Source: an uncultured Erysipelotrichaceae bacterium (GTDB lineage: Bacteria > Bacillota_I > Bacilli_A > Erysipelotrichales > Erysipelotrichaceae). Taken from it: a DNA stretch of 5,126 nt. A program made the translations under genes and the position numbers. The stretch is from the NCBI GenBank assembly GCA_902766675.1, contig CACXEN010000236.1, positions 1 through 5,126 of the forward strand. The letters are read 5' to 3'. Of the stretch, positions 1 to 4,985 are shown piece by piece. The notes under the pieces were generated by a model, which was given only the letters and a program-made list of their open reading frames with translations, did no database searches and was not told the origin of the DNA. How positions within the stretch are numbered: position 1 is the first letter of the stretch; each line of letters starts with the position of its first letter.

Positions 1-1155
1 AGCGTCTTCATACCCTACATGAGTATAAATATTAAGTGTTGTAGATATATCAGAATGACCTGCTAGATATTGAAGCTGTTTTGGTAACATGCCCGATTTT
101 GCCATATTGGTTATATAAGTGTGCCTACATACATGGGGAGTTATCTTTGGTAATTCTTCCTTATAAATCTTATTGTGTTTCTGAACAATATGTTGGAAAT
201 ACTTCTCCCAATGTAATGCAGTTAATGGTTTCCCTTCTTTATCTAAGAATAAGAATCCTTTTAAGTTTGCTACAGTTGGCGAATTAAGATCCTTTGCCTG
301 TTTTACAATCCTTTTGCAGCACTCATATACAGCATTACTCATTGGAATATCTCTAATTCCATTGATTGTCTTTGGTTCTTGAAGTAAATATTCCATACCT
401 ACTCTTTGAAGCTGATGCGTTATATGAATAACCTTATTCTCCAGATCAATATCATTAAGAGTTAATCCACAGAATTCCGATATTCTAACCCCTGTTTTTA
501 ACAAGAAGAAGATCCCATCATAGTATTTACAGAAATGCTTATCATTTCGAATAAAATCTAAGAATTGTCTTTCTTGTTTAGGTGTTAATGCTTCTCTTCT
601 AACAGAATCATCGATGATGACTGAGGCTAATGGAAACGCAAAGGGATTTCTGTTGATAATCATATCATCATAAGCTAATTGAAATGCCGGTTTAAGAACA
701 CCTCTAACATTATGAATCGAAGAATATCTTTTCCCTTTCTGTTGCATCCCAATCAAGAATGCTTTCGCATCGCTCATCTTTACTTTTCCAATAGGAATAT
801 AGGCAAATGCTTCTTTCTTCAGAAAATTTACTACAGTTTGATAACCAACTCTTGTTGTATCTCTTACTCCATTTTTAGTCGCAAGATATTTTTCAACTTG
901 ATCTAAAACTGTAATATTGGAATCTGATGAGATTAGATTATTATATAGATTCTTCTGAATCTCATATTCCTTTTCTCTTAAAGAAGGTTCTTTCCTTTTT
1001 CCTTTAGGATAAGCATCTTTCTCTGTTAATCTCCAGCTGTAAACAAATTTACGCTTACCATCATTATCACGATATACAAAAATGTATCTTCCATCTTTGT
1101 TTTGGCTCTCACCATTTCTTAAAATACGACCATATTTATCTTTTCTTTTATTCAT
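1..1155 (-). CDS. int: Tn916-type tyrosine integrase (3' end cut by window edge)
   Basis: Site-specific tyrosine recombinase that would excise and integrate the element together with the upstream Xis. I translated 385 codons with no stop before the window edge; Tn916 Int is about 405 residues, so some 15-25 residues are missing. Domains seen: an N-terminal arm-binding domain of the Tn916 Int three-stranded sheet type (about residues 7-45, with GRILRNGESQNKDGRYI and FVYSWRLT), a core-binding SAM-like domain (about 65-165) and a catalytic domain (about 185 on). Catalytic residues in order: R224 in TGVRISE, K262 in EPKT, H341 and R344 in TPHVCRHT, H367 in LAGHSD, and nucleophile Y377 in NIYTH. 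The set is complete, so the enzyme looks active. The start is the ATG at 1155, with AAAGGAG four bases upstream. It is last in the minus-strand run, 91 bases after xis. The family call is very firm; target site and att sites cannot be seen here. Confidence 0.96.
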   Translation of the reverse strand, partial: MNKRKDKYGRILRNGESQNKDGRYIFVYRDNDGKRKFVYSWRLTEKDAYPKGKRKEPSLREKEYEIQKNLYNNLISSDSNITVLDQVEKYLATKNGVRDTTRVGYQTVVNFLKKEAFAYIPIGKVKMSDAKAFLIGMQQKGKRYSSIHNVRGVLKPAFQLAYDDMIINRNPFAFPLASVIIDDSVRREALTPKQERQFLDFIRNDKHFCKYYDGIFFLLKTGVRISEFCGLTLNDIDLENKVIHITHQLQRVGMEYLLQEPKTINGIRDIPMSNAVYECCKRIVKQAKDLNSPTVANLKGFLFLDKEGKPLTALHWEKYFQHIVQKHNKIYKEELPKITPHVCRHTYITNMAKSGMLPKQLQYLAGHSDISTTLNIYTHVGYEDA

Positions 1156-1186
1156 GTCTCTCCTTTCAACTTTGTAGTTAAAATGA

Positions 1187-1225
1187 GAGCCTCTTCATGA
1201 TGTTTCTATTATACATGAGAGGCTC
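1187..1225 (-). promoter_or_regulatory. Hairpin between xis and int, with TATAAT in its loop
   Basis: Inverted repeat in the 91-base xis-int gap. Outer arms GAGCCTCT and AGAGGCTC pair over 8 bp; after one bulged base, CATG pairs with CATG, leaving a 14-base loop. On the minus strand the hairpin is followed by TCATTTT, a weak T tract, so it could be a partial terminator or attenuator limiting int relative to xis. The loop contains TATAAT on the minus strand (1213-1208), a possible -10 for an int-only promoter, but no good -35 lies at 16-18 bases. GCTCCTAT (1223-1229 with flanking G at 1222) overlaps the right arm and resembles the operator boxes of the control region. The hairpin is certain; its role is inferred. 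Confidence 0.5.
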
Positions 1226-1246
1226 CTATCATTAAATCAGCAACGG

Positions 1247-1474
1247 TTAAATGGAATCATTATTTTTGAGATATTCTTCCAGTTTTTCCCTTATAACTAG
1301 TGTTTTATTACCATTCTTAACAAAGATTCCATCTAAATATGTTGCCATATTTCTCATCTTCTTTTCACCAATCCCAAAATAATCAGTAGCTTGCTTAATT
1401 GAGAGCATGAATTTATCATCATATTTACTTTGGCTATGGTGTAAGGAAGAGTTTTGAATACTTGTACTACTCAT
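1247..1474 (-). CDS. xis: Tn916-type excisionase
   Basis: 75-residue basic protein expected to bind element ends and direct Int towards excision. Residues about 23-60 (MLSIKQATDYFGIGEKKMRNMA, then DGIFVKNGNKTLVIREKLEEYL) match the Tn916 Xis winged-helix pattern: a helix-turn-helix, then a short hairpin wing with NGN, then a C-terminal helix. Tn916 Xis is 67 residues. The N-terminal 20 residues (Ser, His and Gln rich) are extra, so a start at the internal Met23 is possible. I prefer 1474 because its ATG overlaps the relaxase stop as ATGA and has AAGGAAG about ten bases upstream, typical of coupled translation. It lies between relaxase and integrase, so excision would rise together with mobilization. 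Confidence 0.88.
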   Translation of the reverse strand: MSSTSIQNSSLHHSQSKYDDKFMLSIKQATDYFGIGEKKMRNMATYLDGIFVKNGNKTLVIREKLEEYLKNNDSI

Positions 1475-2739
1475 AATGTCAATTCTTCCTTTCTATCTTT
1501 TGTTATAATTTTTCTTCGTTCTTCAATATTTTTGTGATATTCCTGAGAACGCTTTTTATATCTTGCTAGCTCATCGATAATGGATTTCGGCTTTTCATCA
1601 ATAATCTTTCGTTGAGCTTTATTTACTATGTAATCCCTACCTATTACATTTTGAAAGTTCTTGAAGAAGCTAACTATTCTTGTTACAGCTTTTGACAATC
1701 TATCCCATCCATCTTTTGTAAATAAGACTTTCAGAAGTGCATTACCTTTTTTATTGAAAATTGTATTTCCTTTACTATCTACTTCTGGTCTTATTTCCTT
1801 TTTTTGAAGTTTTAGAATCTGATTAACTTCTTCGATTGGAACTTCTATTGATGCAACATCATTCATTACAGATACCGCCTTCTCTTCTACTGCCGTATAT
1901 GTATCTATAAGAATCTTGGCATCATCAGCAATCTTATTAAGTGATTTTTCTTGACTCGCGATATATGAATCTGTGAGTCTTTTCTCTTTCTTCATTTCAT
2001 TAATTAAAGAATCTCTATCTGTCACTAATTGTTTATTCTCTTTTTCCAGAATCGCATTCTCTTTTTTTAACTGGTTAATGGAGCGATTGCCTTTTAGCTT
2101 CGTAGGGGACGTTTTTTCGGTTTCTCCTGTTTCATCATTAATAACTTCAATTTCTTCATGAAGTTTTATCTTAAAGGACAATCTTGAATCTAATTCCTTT
2201 TGAACCTCTTTATGGAACACAGATAATTCCATCTTTGACAGGCATTTTTTTGCGTTAAGTTTTTCTACTTCTATATACTCATCTTTACCACGTATCTTTT
2301 TCTGATCCATGATGATGGGCATAAACGCAAAATGTATATGAGGGGTTGTTTCATCATAATGAATACAACAATTGATAATATTCTTTTCTCCATATCGTTC
2401 TTTTAATATTTCAAACGATGTTTTAAATAATTCTTCTAATCTATCTATCTTTTCTTTTAATTCATCTGATACAGCTATATGTTCCCTCAGCTGCTTTTTT
2501 TCTTGATCTGTGAATCGATATTCTTCTGGTGCAGTGATTATCCAATCAGCCATCACATTTAGATCTTTACGGTCTTGATATTGGACTTCTTCCATTCTTC
2601 GATGAATGAATTCTAAGTCTGTAATATCTCTTTCAATTAAGGATTTATTTAGATAAGTTAAATCTTTATCTATTGATTGATTCTTATATTTAATATCATT
2701 TCCATTAGTATCTTTTTCTCTGTGATAGTGTTTGAGCAT
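1471..2739 (-). CDS. mobV: MobV-family (pMV158 MobM-like) relaxase, main reading frame
   Basis: DNA-nicking relaxase starting conjugal mobilization at oriT. From the first in-frame ATG it has 422 residues. The HxxR motif is in LKHYHRE (H4, R7), matching MobM catalytic H22 and R25. A middle motif is in IDKDLTYLNKSL (about 23-34). The metal-binding motif III HxDExTPHxH is at 127-136 (H127, D129, E130, H134, H136), followed by FAFMP. Residues about 215-285 form a long charged coiled coil, as in MobM. The 2739 start has no good RBS and removes the first beta strand of the fold. The 15 codons just upstream, open in this frame, encode VIAHVSKYSRGALGH, which aligns without gaps to the MobM N-terminus. 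The natural protein is therefore probably about 438 residues, starting at 2786 after restoring one missing base. Its stop overlaps the xis start (ATGA). The family call is firm; whether this copy is functional is uncertain. Confidence 0.93.
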   Translation of the reverse strand: MLKHYHREKDTNGNDIKYKNQSIDKDLTYLNKSLIERDITDLEFIHRRMEEVQYQDRKDLNVMADWIITAPEEYRFTDQEKKQLREHIAVSDELKEKIDRLEELFKTSFEILKERYGEKNIINCCIHYDETTPHIHFAFMPIIMDQKKIRGKDEYIEVEKLNAKKCLSKMELSVFHKEVQKELDSRLSFKIKLHEEIEVINDETGETEKTSPTKLKGNRSINQLKKENAILEKENKQLVTDRDSLINEMKKEKRLTDSYIASQEKSLNKIADDAKILIDTYTAVEEKAVSVMNDVASIEVPIEEVNQILKLQKKEIRPEVDSKGNTIFNKKGNALLKVLFTKDGWDRLSKAVTRIVSFFKNFQNVIGRDYIVNKAQRKIIDEKPKSIIDELARYKKRSQEYHKNIEERRKIITKDRKEELTL

Positions 2740-2786
2740 ATGACCTAAAGCACCTCGAGAATATTTACTTACATGAGCTATAACAT
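2740..2786 (-). pseudogene. Frame-displaced 5' end of the relaxase gene
   Basis: Codons from 2784 down to 2740 are in frame with the relaxase and encode VIAHVSKYSRGALGH, the conserved N-terminal strand of MobV enzymes. No ATG, GTG or TTG precedes them in that frame before a stop. An ATG at 2786-2784, preceded by a well-spaced AAAGGAAG (2796-2789), is one base out of register and reads M-L-stop. One extra base after this ATG (for example GG instead of G, giving GTT) would fuse start and body as MVIAHVSK. This is either a real single-base deletion or a sequence error. Confidence 0.75.
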
Positions 2787-2808
2787 CACTTCCTTTCTTT
2801 TCTTACAT

Positions 2809-2859
2809 CCATTTTTCTAATGGTGTAGCAAGTTATACCATTTCACTATGTGTAAATGG
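2809..2859 (-). other. oriT: Candidate MobV oriT: overlapping inverted repeats
   Basis: Located directly upstream of the relaxase gene, as in pMV158. In minus-strand order there are four arms: CCATTT (2859-2854), AAATGGTATA (2843-2834), TACACCATT (2827-2819) and AATGG (2813-2809). Arm 2 can pair with arm 1 (6 bp, 10-base loop) or with arm 3 (9 bp with one mismatch, 6-base loop). Arm 3 can also pair with arm 4. The pMV158 oriT has the same design, a central AAAGTATA arm shared by alternative hairpins, with the nick in the loop before the right arm. By analogy the nick would lie near 2833-2827, but the pMV158 nick core TAGTGTG/TTA is not conserved, so I do not assign a base. Confidence 0.6.
2832..2840 (-). 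promoter_or_regulatory. Possible relaxase promoter, extended -10
   Basis: The minus strand reads TGGTATAAC, an extended -10 (TGn followed by TATAAC), inside the central arm of the oriT candidate. Transcription would begin about 35-40 bases before the relaxase RBS. In pMV158 the mob promoter also overlaps oriT, allowing the relaxase to repress itself. No convincing -35 box is present, so this is tentative. Confidence 0.3.
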
Positions 2860-2865
2860 AACTTG

Positions 2866-2883
2866 TGACTGTATCGCCAGTCA
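2866..2883 (-). repeat. Perfect 6-bp inverted repeat after the small coiled-coil gene
   Basis: TGACTG and CAGTCA arms around a 6-base loop, starting two bases past the frame-corrected stop of the upstream small gene (2885-2887) and ending seven bases before the oriT candidate. There is no T tract on the minus side, so it is a weak terminator at best. It could be an RNA-processing hairpin or an outer relaxosome-protein site. Confidence 0.35.
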
Positions 2884-2884
2884 A

Positions 2885-3075
2885 TTACTCTTCACCACCT
2901 GCAGCACCATAGGAGAATGTCTCAGCTTCAGATTGAGCATTATTAGAAAACTTCAATTTGAGGAAATCCTCTAATTCTTTTTTTCAATCTTCAGCTTTTC
3001 CATTTTCTTATTTTTGTCTTTAATGAGATTTTCCAATTCATCTTTTTTAAGTTTGTTAAGTTCGTTAAATCTCAT
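2885..3075 (-). CDS. Small coiled-coil protein, frame broken at an A7 run
   Basis: I do not recognise the family. The start is the ATG at 3075, with AAGGAG six bases upstream, overlapping the end of the preceding gene by 11 bases (translational coupling). In the zero frame it yields 34 residues, ending at TAG 2971-2973: a highly charged Lys/Glu helix with LNKL, ELENLI and KMEKLKI. At bases 2977-2983 the minus strand has A AAA AAG. A -1 shift there, or one added A, continues for 30 more codons (ELEDFLKLKFSN, then NAQSEAETFSYGAAGGEE) to TAA at 2885-2887, giving 63 residues. The continued helix with hydrophobic heptad spacing, and the acidic Gly-rich tail, look like real protein. The product is probably a coiled-coil helper of the ATPase or relaxase, which is inferred from position only. 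Confidence 0.65.
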
Positions 3076-3274
3076 TGGCTGCTCCTTCCTTGTGTGGACA
3101 GCAAGAACAAAAATAATTTCTGCGCTTTTCTTCTAGCTCCATGGCTCTTAAGTAAATATCTCCCATTGTGCTTTCCAGTTCATCTTGCATTTCGTTTAGC
3201 TCATCCATCATCGCAAGCGCCTGATTGTTCCTTTCATTTAATTCATTTAATTCCTTTGTGATTTCACTTAACAT
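3065..3274 (-). CDS. 69-residue coiled-coil protein with C-terminal CxCCxH cluster
   Basis: Hypothetical protein of unrecognised family. Residues 1-52 form one continuous acidic helix with heptad-like Leu/Met spacing (ITKELNELNERNNQAL, MMDELNEMQDELES, AMELEEKRR), predicting a dimeric or trimeric coiled coil. The tail FCSCCPHKEG places C56, C58, C59 and H61 together, a possible zinc-binding or redox cluster. There is no signal peptide or membrane segment. The start follows the ATPase stop by two bases, and its RBS (AGAGGA) lies inside the end of that gene, so translation is coupled. Its stop overlaps the start of the next small gene. This tight packing suggests the three proteins are made together and may act as a complex on element DNA. 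The function is unknown. Confidence 0.8.
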   Translation of the reverse strand: MLSEITKELNELNERNNQALAMMDELNEMQDELESTMGDIYLRAMELEEKRRNYFCSCCPHKEGAANEI

Positions 3275-3276
3275 TC

Positions 3277-4323
3277 TTATTCCTCTCTTTCTTTAATTTC
3301 TTCATCTGTTAGTTTTGTTAATCTGATTGTGCGTGCTTTGGTGGTTCTCATTCTTTCAACTTTGATTCCTTCTTGAAGAAGTAAATCTTCGTTATCACGA
3401 ATCTTGTTTGCAAAGACTCGTGAGTTTTCATAATTGAGTTTTGCTGAATACATAAGTTCCTCATAGGTGCCTTCATAGACAATCGGATAATTTACTTTTG
3501 GTCTTTTGTCTGAATAGCACCATTCAAGAAGTTTCCTTATCTCTTCATCGCTAAGAACCTTCTTTCCATTTTCCGAATACTCAAATTCAATCGTTTCCGG
3601 ATTGATGGTTATCGGTATTTCCTGAAATGGCATTGAGTTGGATTTTACTTGAAGTATCTTTTCATATTCGCCAATGTTTTTTAGTCGCATCATGTTATCG
3701 ATTTCTGCCCCAACTCCACTACTGCCTTGATAAGTTTCACCATCCTTGGTTGAATGATGTACCAGCATTACACAAGTATTTCTTAATCTTGGATTTTCAT
3801 TAAGCATCTGATGAATTACTTCCAGCTCTTTAACTTCTTCACCATAATAGGATTGGTGCCCTGCAGACCTTATCTTTTCCCAAGTATCTACTACCACAAG
3901 TACCGGCTCAATCTCATTGTCATCAACTAAGCGAGAAAGTAGATGCGTAAACATAGCTGTTCCAACTTTTGGGCTATAATTCTGCTTTTTCATTTCTTCC
4001 TTCAAGATTTCACAGTTGTTGTTATAATCCGTAGAATCCATAATCAGAATGTTCTCTAATCCACCGAATCGCTGCAAAATGGTTCTTCCTCTATCGTCTA
4101 GTGCAAAGTAAATAACCTTCCCGTGCCTCTTGATCGATCTTCTAATAAATACCTGAATCAGAACATCTGAGATACATTTGGAAATAGAAGTTGCAAACAT
4201 ACTCTTATAACTCTTTTCTTTTCCATAAAGCATCGCGATTCCTGGATGAAGTAAATCCTCAATAATCTGATCATCAATCTCAGCATTCAATTTCTCAATC
4301 TTTGTAAATTCAAGCTTTACCAT
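3277..4323 (-). CDS. RepA/AAA_25-type RecA-fold ATPase (putative helicase)
   Basis: 348-residue cytoplasmic P-loop ATPase resembling the RSF1010 RepA/DnaB-like hexameric helicase group. Walker A is GKEKSYKS (34-41, K40, S41). The strand-turn IYFALDDRGRTILQRF (71-86) is where this family usually has a catalytic Glu (ALED); here it is Asp76. Walker B is VLVVVD (141-146, D146). VMLVHHSTK (185-193, H189/H190) and QGSSGVGAEIDNMMRL (199-214) fit the polar motif and GSS signature. The C-terminal part (about 255-340) is basic and may be a winged helix for DNA or partner binding. The start at 4323 has AAAGGAGG six bases upstream. It is first in the operon. The likely role is DNA unwinding or loading for replication or strand transfer of the excised element. 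No separate replication initiator is seen, so autonomous replication is speculative. Confidence 0.85.
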   Translation of the reverse strand: MVKLEFTKIEKLNAEIDDQIIEDLLHPGIAMLYGKEKSYKSMFATSISKCISDVLIQVFIRRSIKRHGKVIYFALDDRGRTILQRFGGLENILIMDSTDYNNNCEILKEEMKKQNYSPKVGTAMFTHLLSRLVDDNEIEPVLVVVDTWEKIRSAGHQSYYGEEVKELEVIHQMLNENPRLRNTCVMLVHHSTKDGETYQGSSGVGAEIDNMMRLKNIGEYEKILQVKSNSMPFQEIPITINPETIEFEYSENGKKVLSDEEIRKLLEWCYSDKRPKVNYPIVYEGTYEELMYSAKLNYENSRVFANKIRDNEDLLLQEGIKVERMRTTKARTIRLTKLTDEEIKEREE

Positions 4324-4349
4324 CGATTTCCTCCTTTCTTTTTATTTAG

Positions 4350-4421
4350 GCTCATATTTGCTCCTATGTTAGAATTATAAGACCTTTTATGTTCCTATGT
4401 CAACATTTTTGTTCCTATGAT
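4350..4421 (+). repeat. Direct-repeat operator array, GYTCCTATG boxes
   Basis: Three clear copies of G(C/T)TCCTATG begin at 4360, 4391 and 4411, and a degenerate one (GCTCATATT) at 4350. Spacings of 10, 31 and 20 bases are close to 1, 3 and 2 helical turns, placing the boxes on one DNA face. The 4360 box covers the operon start site, the 4391 box overlaps both -35 elements, and the 4411 box runs into the TGn of the repressor -10. These are the expected sites of the adjacent XRE protein. Confidence 0.7.
4374..4403 (-). promoter_or_regulatory. Consensus promoter of the mobilization operon
   Basis: On the minus strand TTGACA (4403-4398) and TATAAT (4379-4374) are both perfect, with an 18-base spacer. 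Start of transcription is expected near 4367, giving a leader of about 44 bases before the ATPase ATG. Operator-like boxes overlap the -35 and the start site, so such a strong promoter is probably kept off by the divergent repressor. Confidence 0.85.
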
Positions 4422-4426
4422 ATAAT
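4397..4426 (+). promoter_or_regulatory. Repressor promoter, extended -10, leaderless start
   Basis: TATAAT at 4421-4426 is preceded by TGA (4418-4420), an extended -10. ATGTCA at 4397-4402, 18 bases upstream, matches 4 of 6 -35 bases and overlaps the -35 of the opposite promoter. Transcription would start about 4432-4434, that is, at the ATG (4433). Confidence 0.75.
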
Positions 4427-4432
4427 GAGTAC

Positions 4433-4939
4433 ATGAAGAATATAGGAAAAAGAATTGAAAAAGCAAGAGAATACCGTGATATGTCACGAACCGAGTTAGG
4501 AAAAGCTGTTGGCTTCCCTGAGGATAGTGCCTACAGAAGAGTTTTAAGTTACGAAAGAGGGGAACGCGTTCCCAAAGAGGATATGCTTAAGGAGTTTTCA
4601 AAGGCTCTTAAAATTGATTTGGATTGGTTCAAGTTTGACGATAATATCCAGATGGGCAATATCAAATATTTTGAGAAGAATGCTGATGTCACTCTAAAAA
4701 AATATATTAAACTTCGTGTAAAAATCGAAAAAGATATATACGATAATCTTCAACGGCTTTCCATGGATGAAATAGACGTAATTATCGAAATGATTGAAAA
4801 GCATCGTAACAAAAGTAATATGGGCATATATTTAAAAAATCCTGCCTTTGATGCATCTCAGGACAGAATGAATAAATTAATGTCTGCACTACGTATGATG
4901 GCTGAGCAAGAAGAAGAACTAACAAATGGCAATGAATAA
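4433..4939 (+). CDS. XRE-family helix-turn-helix repressor
   Basis: 168-residue DNA-binding regulator, divergent from the mobilization operon. Residues about 4-65 form a lambda-repressor-like HTH: IGKRIEKAREYRDMS (helix 1), RTELGKAVG (helix 2), a recognition helix around DSAYRRVLSYERGERVP, then KEDMLKEFSKALKIDLDWF. Residues 80-168 are mostly helical and charged (KLRVKIEKDIYDNLQRLSMDEIDVIIEMIEKH), probably for oligomerization. There is no LexA-type Ser/Lys peptidase, and no metallopeptidase antirepressor gene is in the window, so how repression is lifted is not visible. The start is fixed by the HTH beginning at once and by the -10 seven bases upstream; no RBS is present and none is expected for a leaderless mRNA. 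It likely represses itself and the operon through the GYTCCTATG boxes. Confidence 0.9.
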   Translation: MKNIGKRIEKAREYRDMSRTELGKAVGFPEDSAYRRVLSYERGERVPKEDMLKEFSKALKIDLDWFKFDDNIQMGNIKYFEKNADVTLKKYIKLRVKIEKDIYDNLQRLSMDEIDVIIEMIEKHRNKSNMGIYLKNPAFDASQDRMNKLMSALRMMAEQEEELTNGNE

Positions 4940-4954
4940 ATCATCGCCATTTTT
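4924..4954 (+). terminator. Rho-independent terminator of the repressor gene
   Basis: AAATGGC (4924-4930) pairs with GCCATTT (4946-4952). After one A/C mismatch, ATGA (4932-4935) pairs with TCAT (4941-4944), leaving a 5-base loop. TTTTT runs 4950-4954 and a second T run follows. The left arm lies inside the last codons, and the stop codon overlaps the loop. The T side is weaker on the minus strand, but some two-way action on the convergent gene at the right edge is possible. Confidence 0.8.
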
Positions 4955-4985
4955 AATTCGTTTTTCATTTATTCTTTACTGCTGA

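Noticed and set aside
81..287. Plus-strand open frame of 68 codons
   Set aside because: It lies opposite the catalytic domain of the integrase, has no RBS and an unconvincing composition; it is a shadow of int.
679..906. Plus-strand open frame of 75 codons
   Set aside because: It is antisense to the integrase core-binding domain, with no RBS and no recognisable features.
1973..2161. Plus-strand open frame rich in Ser and Phe
   Set aside because: It is antisense to the Lys/Glu coiled coil of the relaxase, which makes Phe/Ser-rich shadows.
2866..2883. Inverted repeat as an intrinsic terminator
   Set aside because: No T run follows on either strand and the stem is only 6 bp, so I list it only as a repeat.
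2908..2915. CATAGGAG, a further match to the operator box on the minus strand
   Set aside because: It lies inside the frame-corrected small gene (Ser-Tyr-Gly codons), away from any promoter; a chance eight-base match is likely.
4425..4436. Mini-frame ATG AGT ACA TGA overlapping the repressor start
   Set aside because: It is only three codons long, has no RBS and begins at the -10 element, upstream of the expected transcript start.
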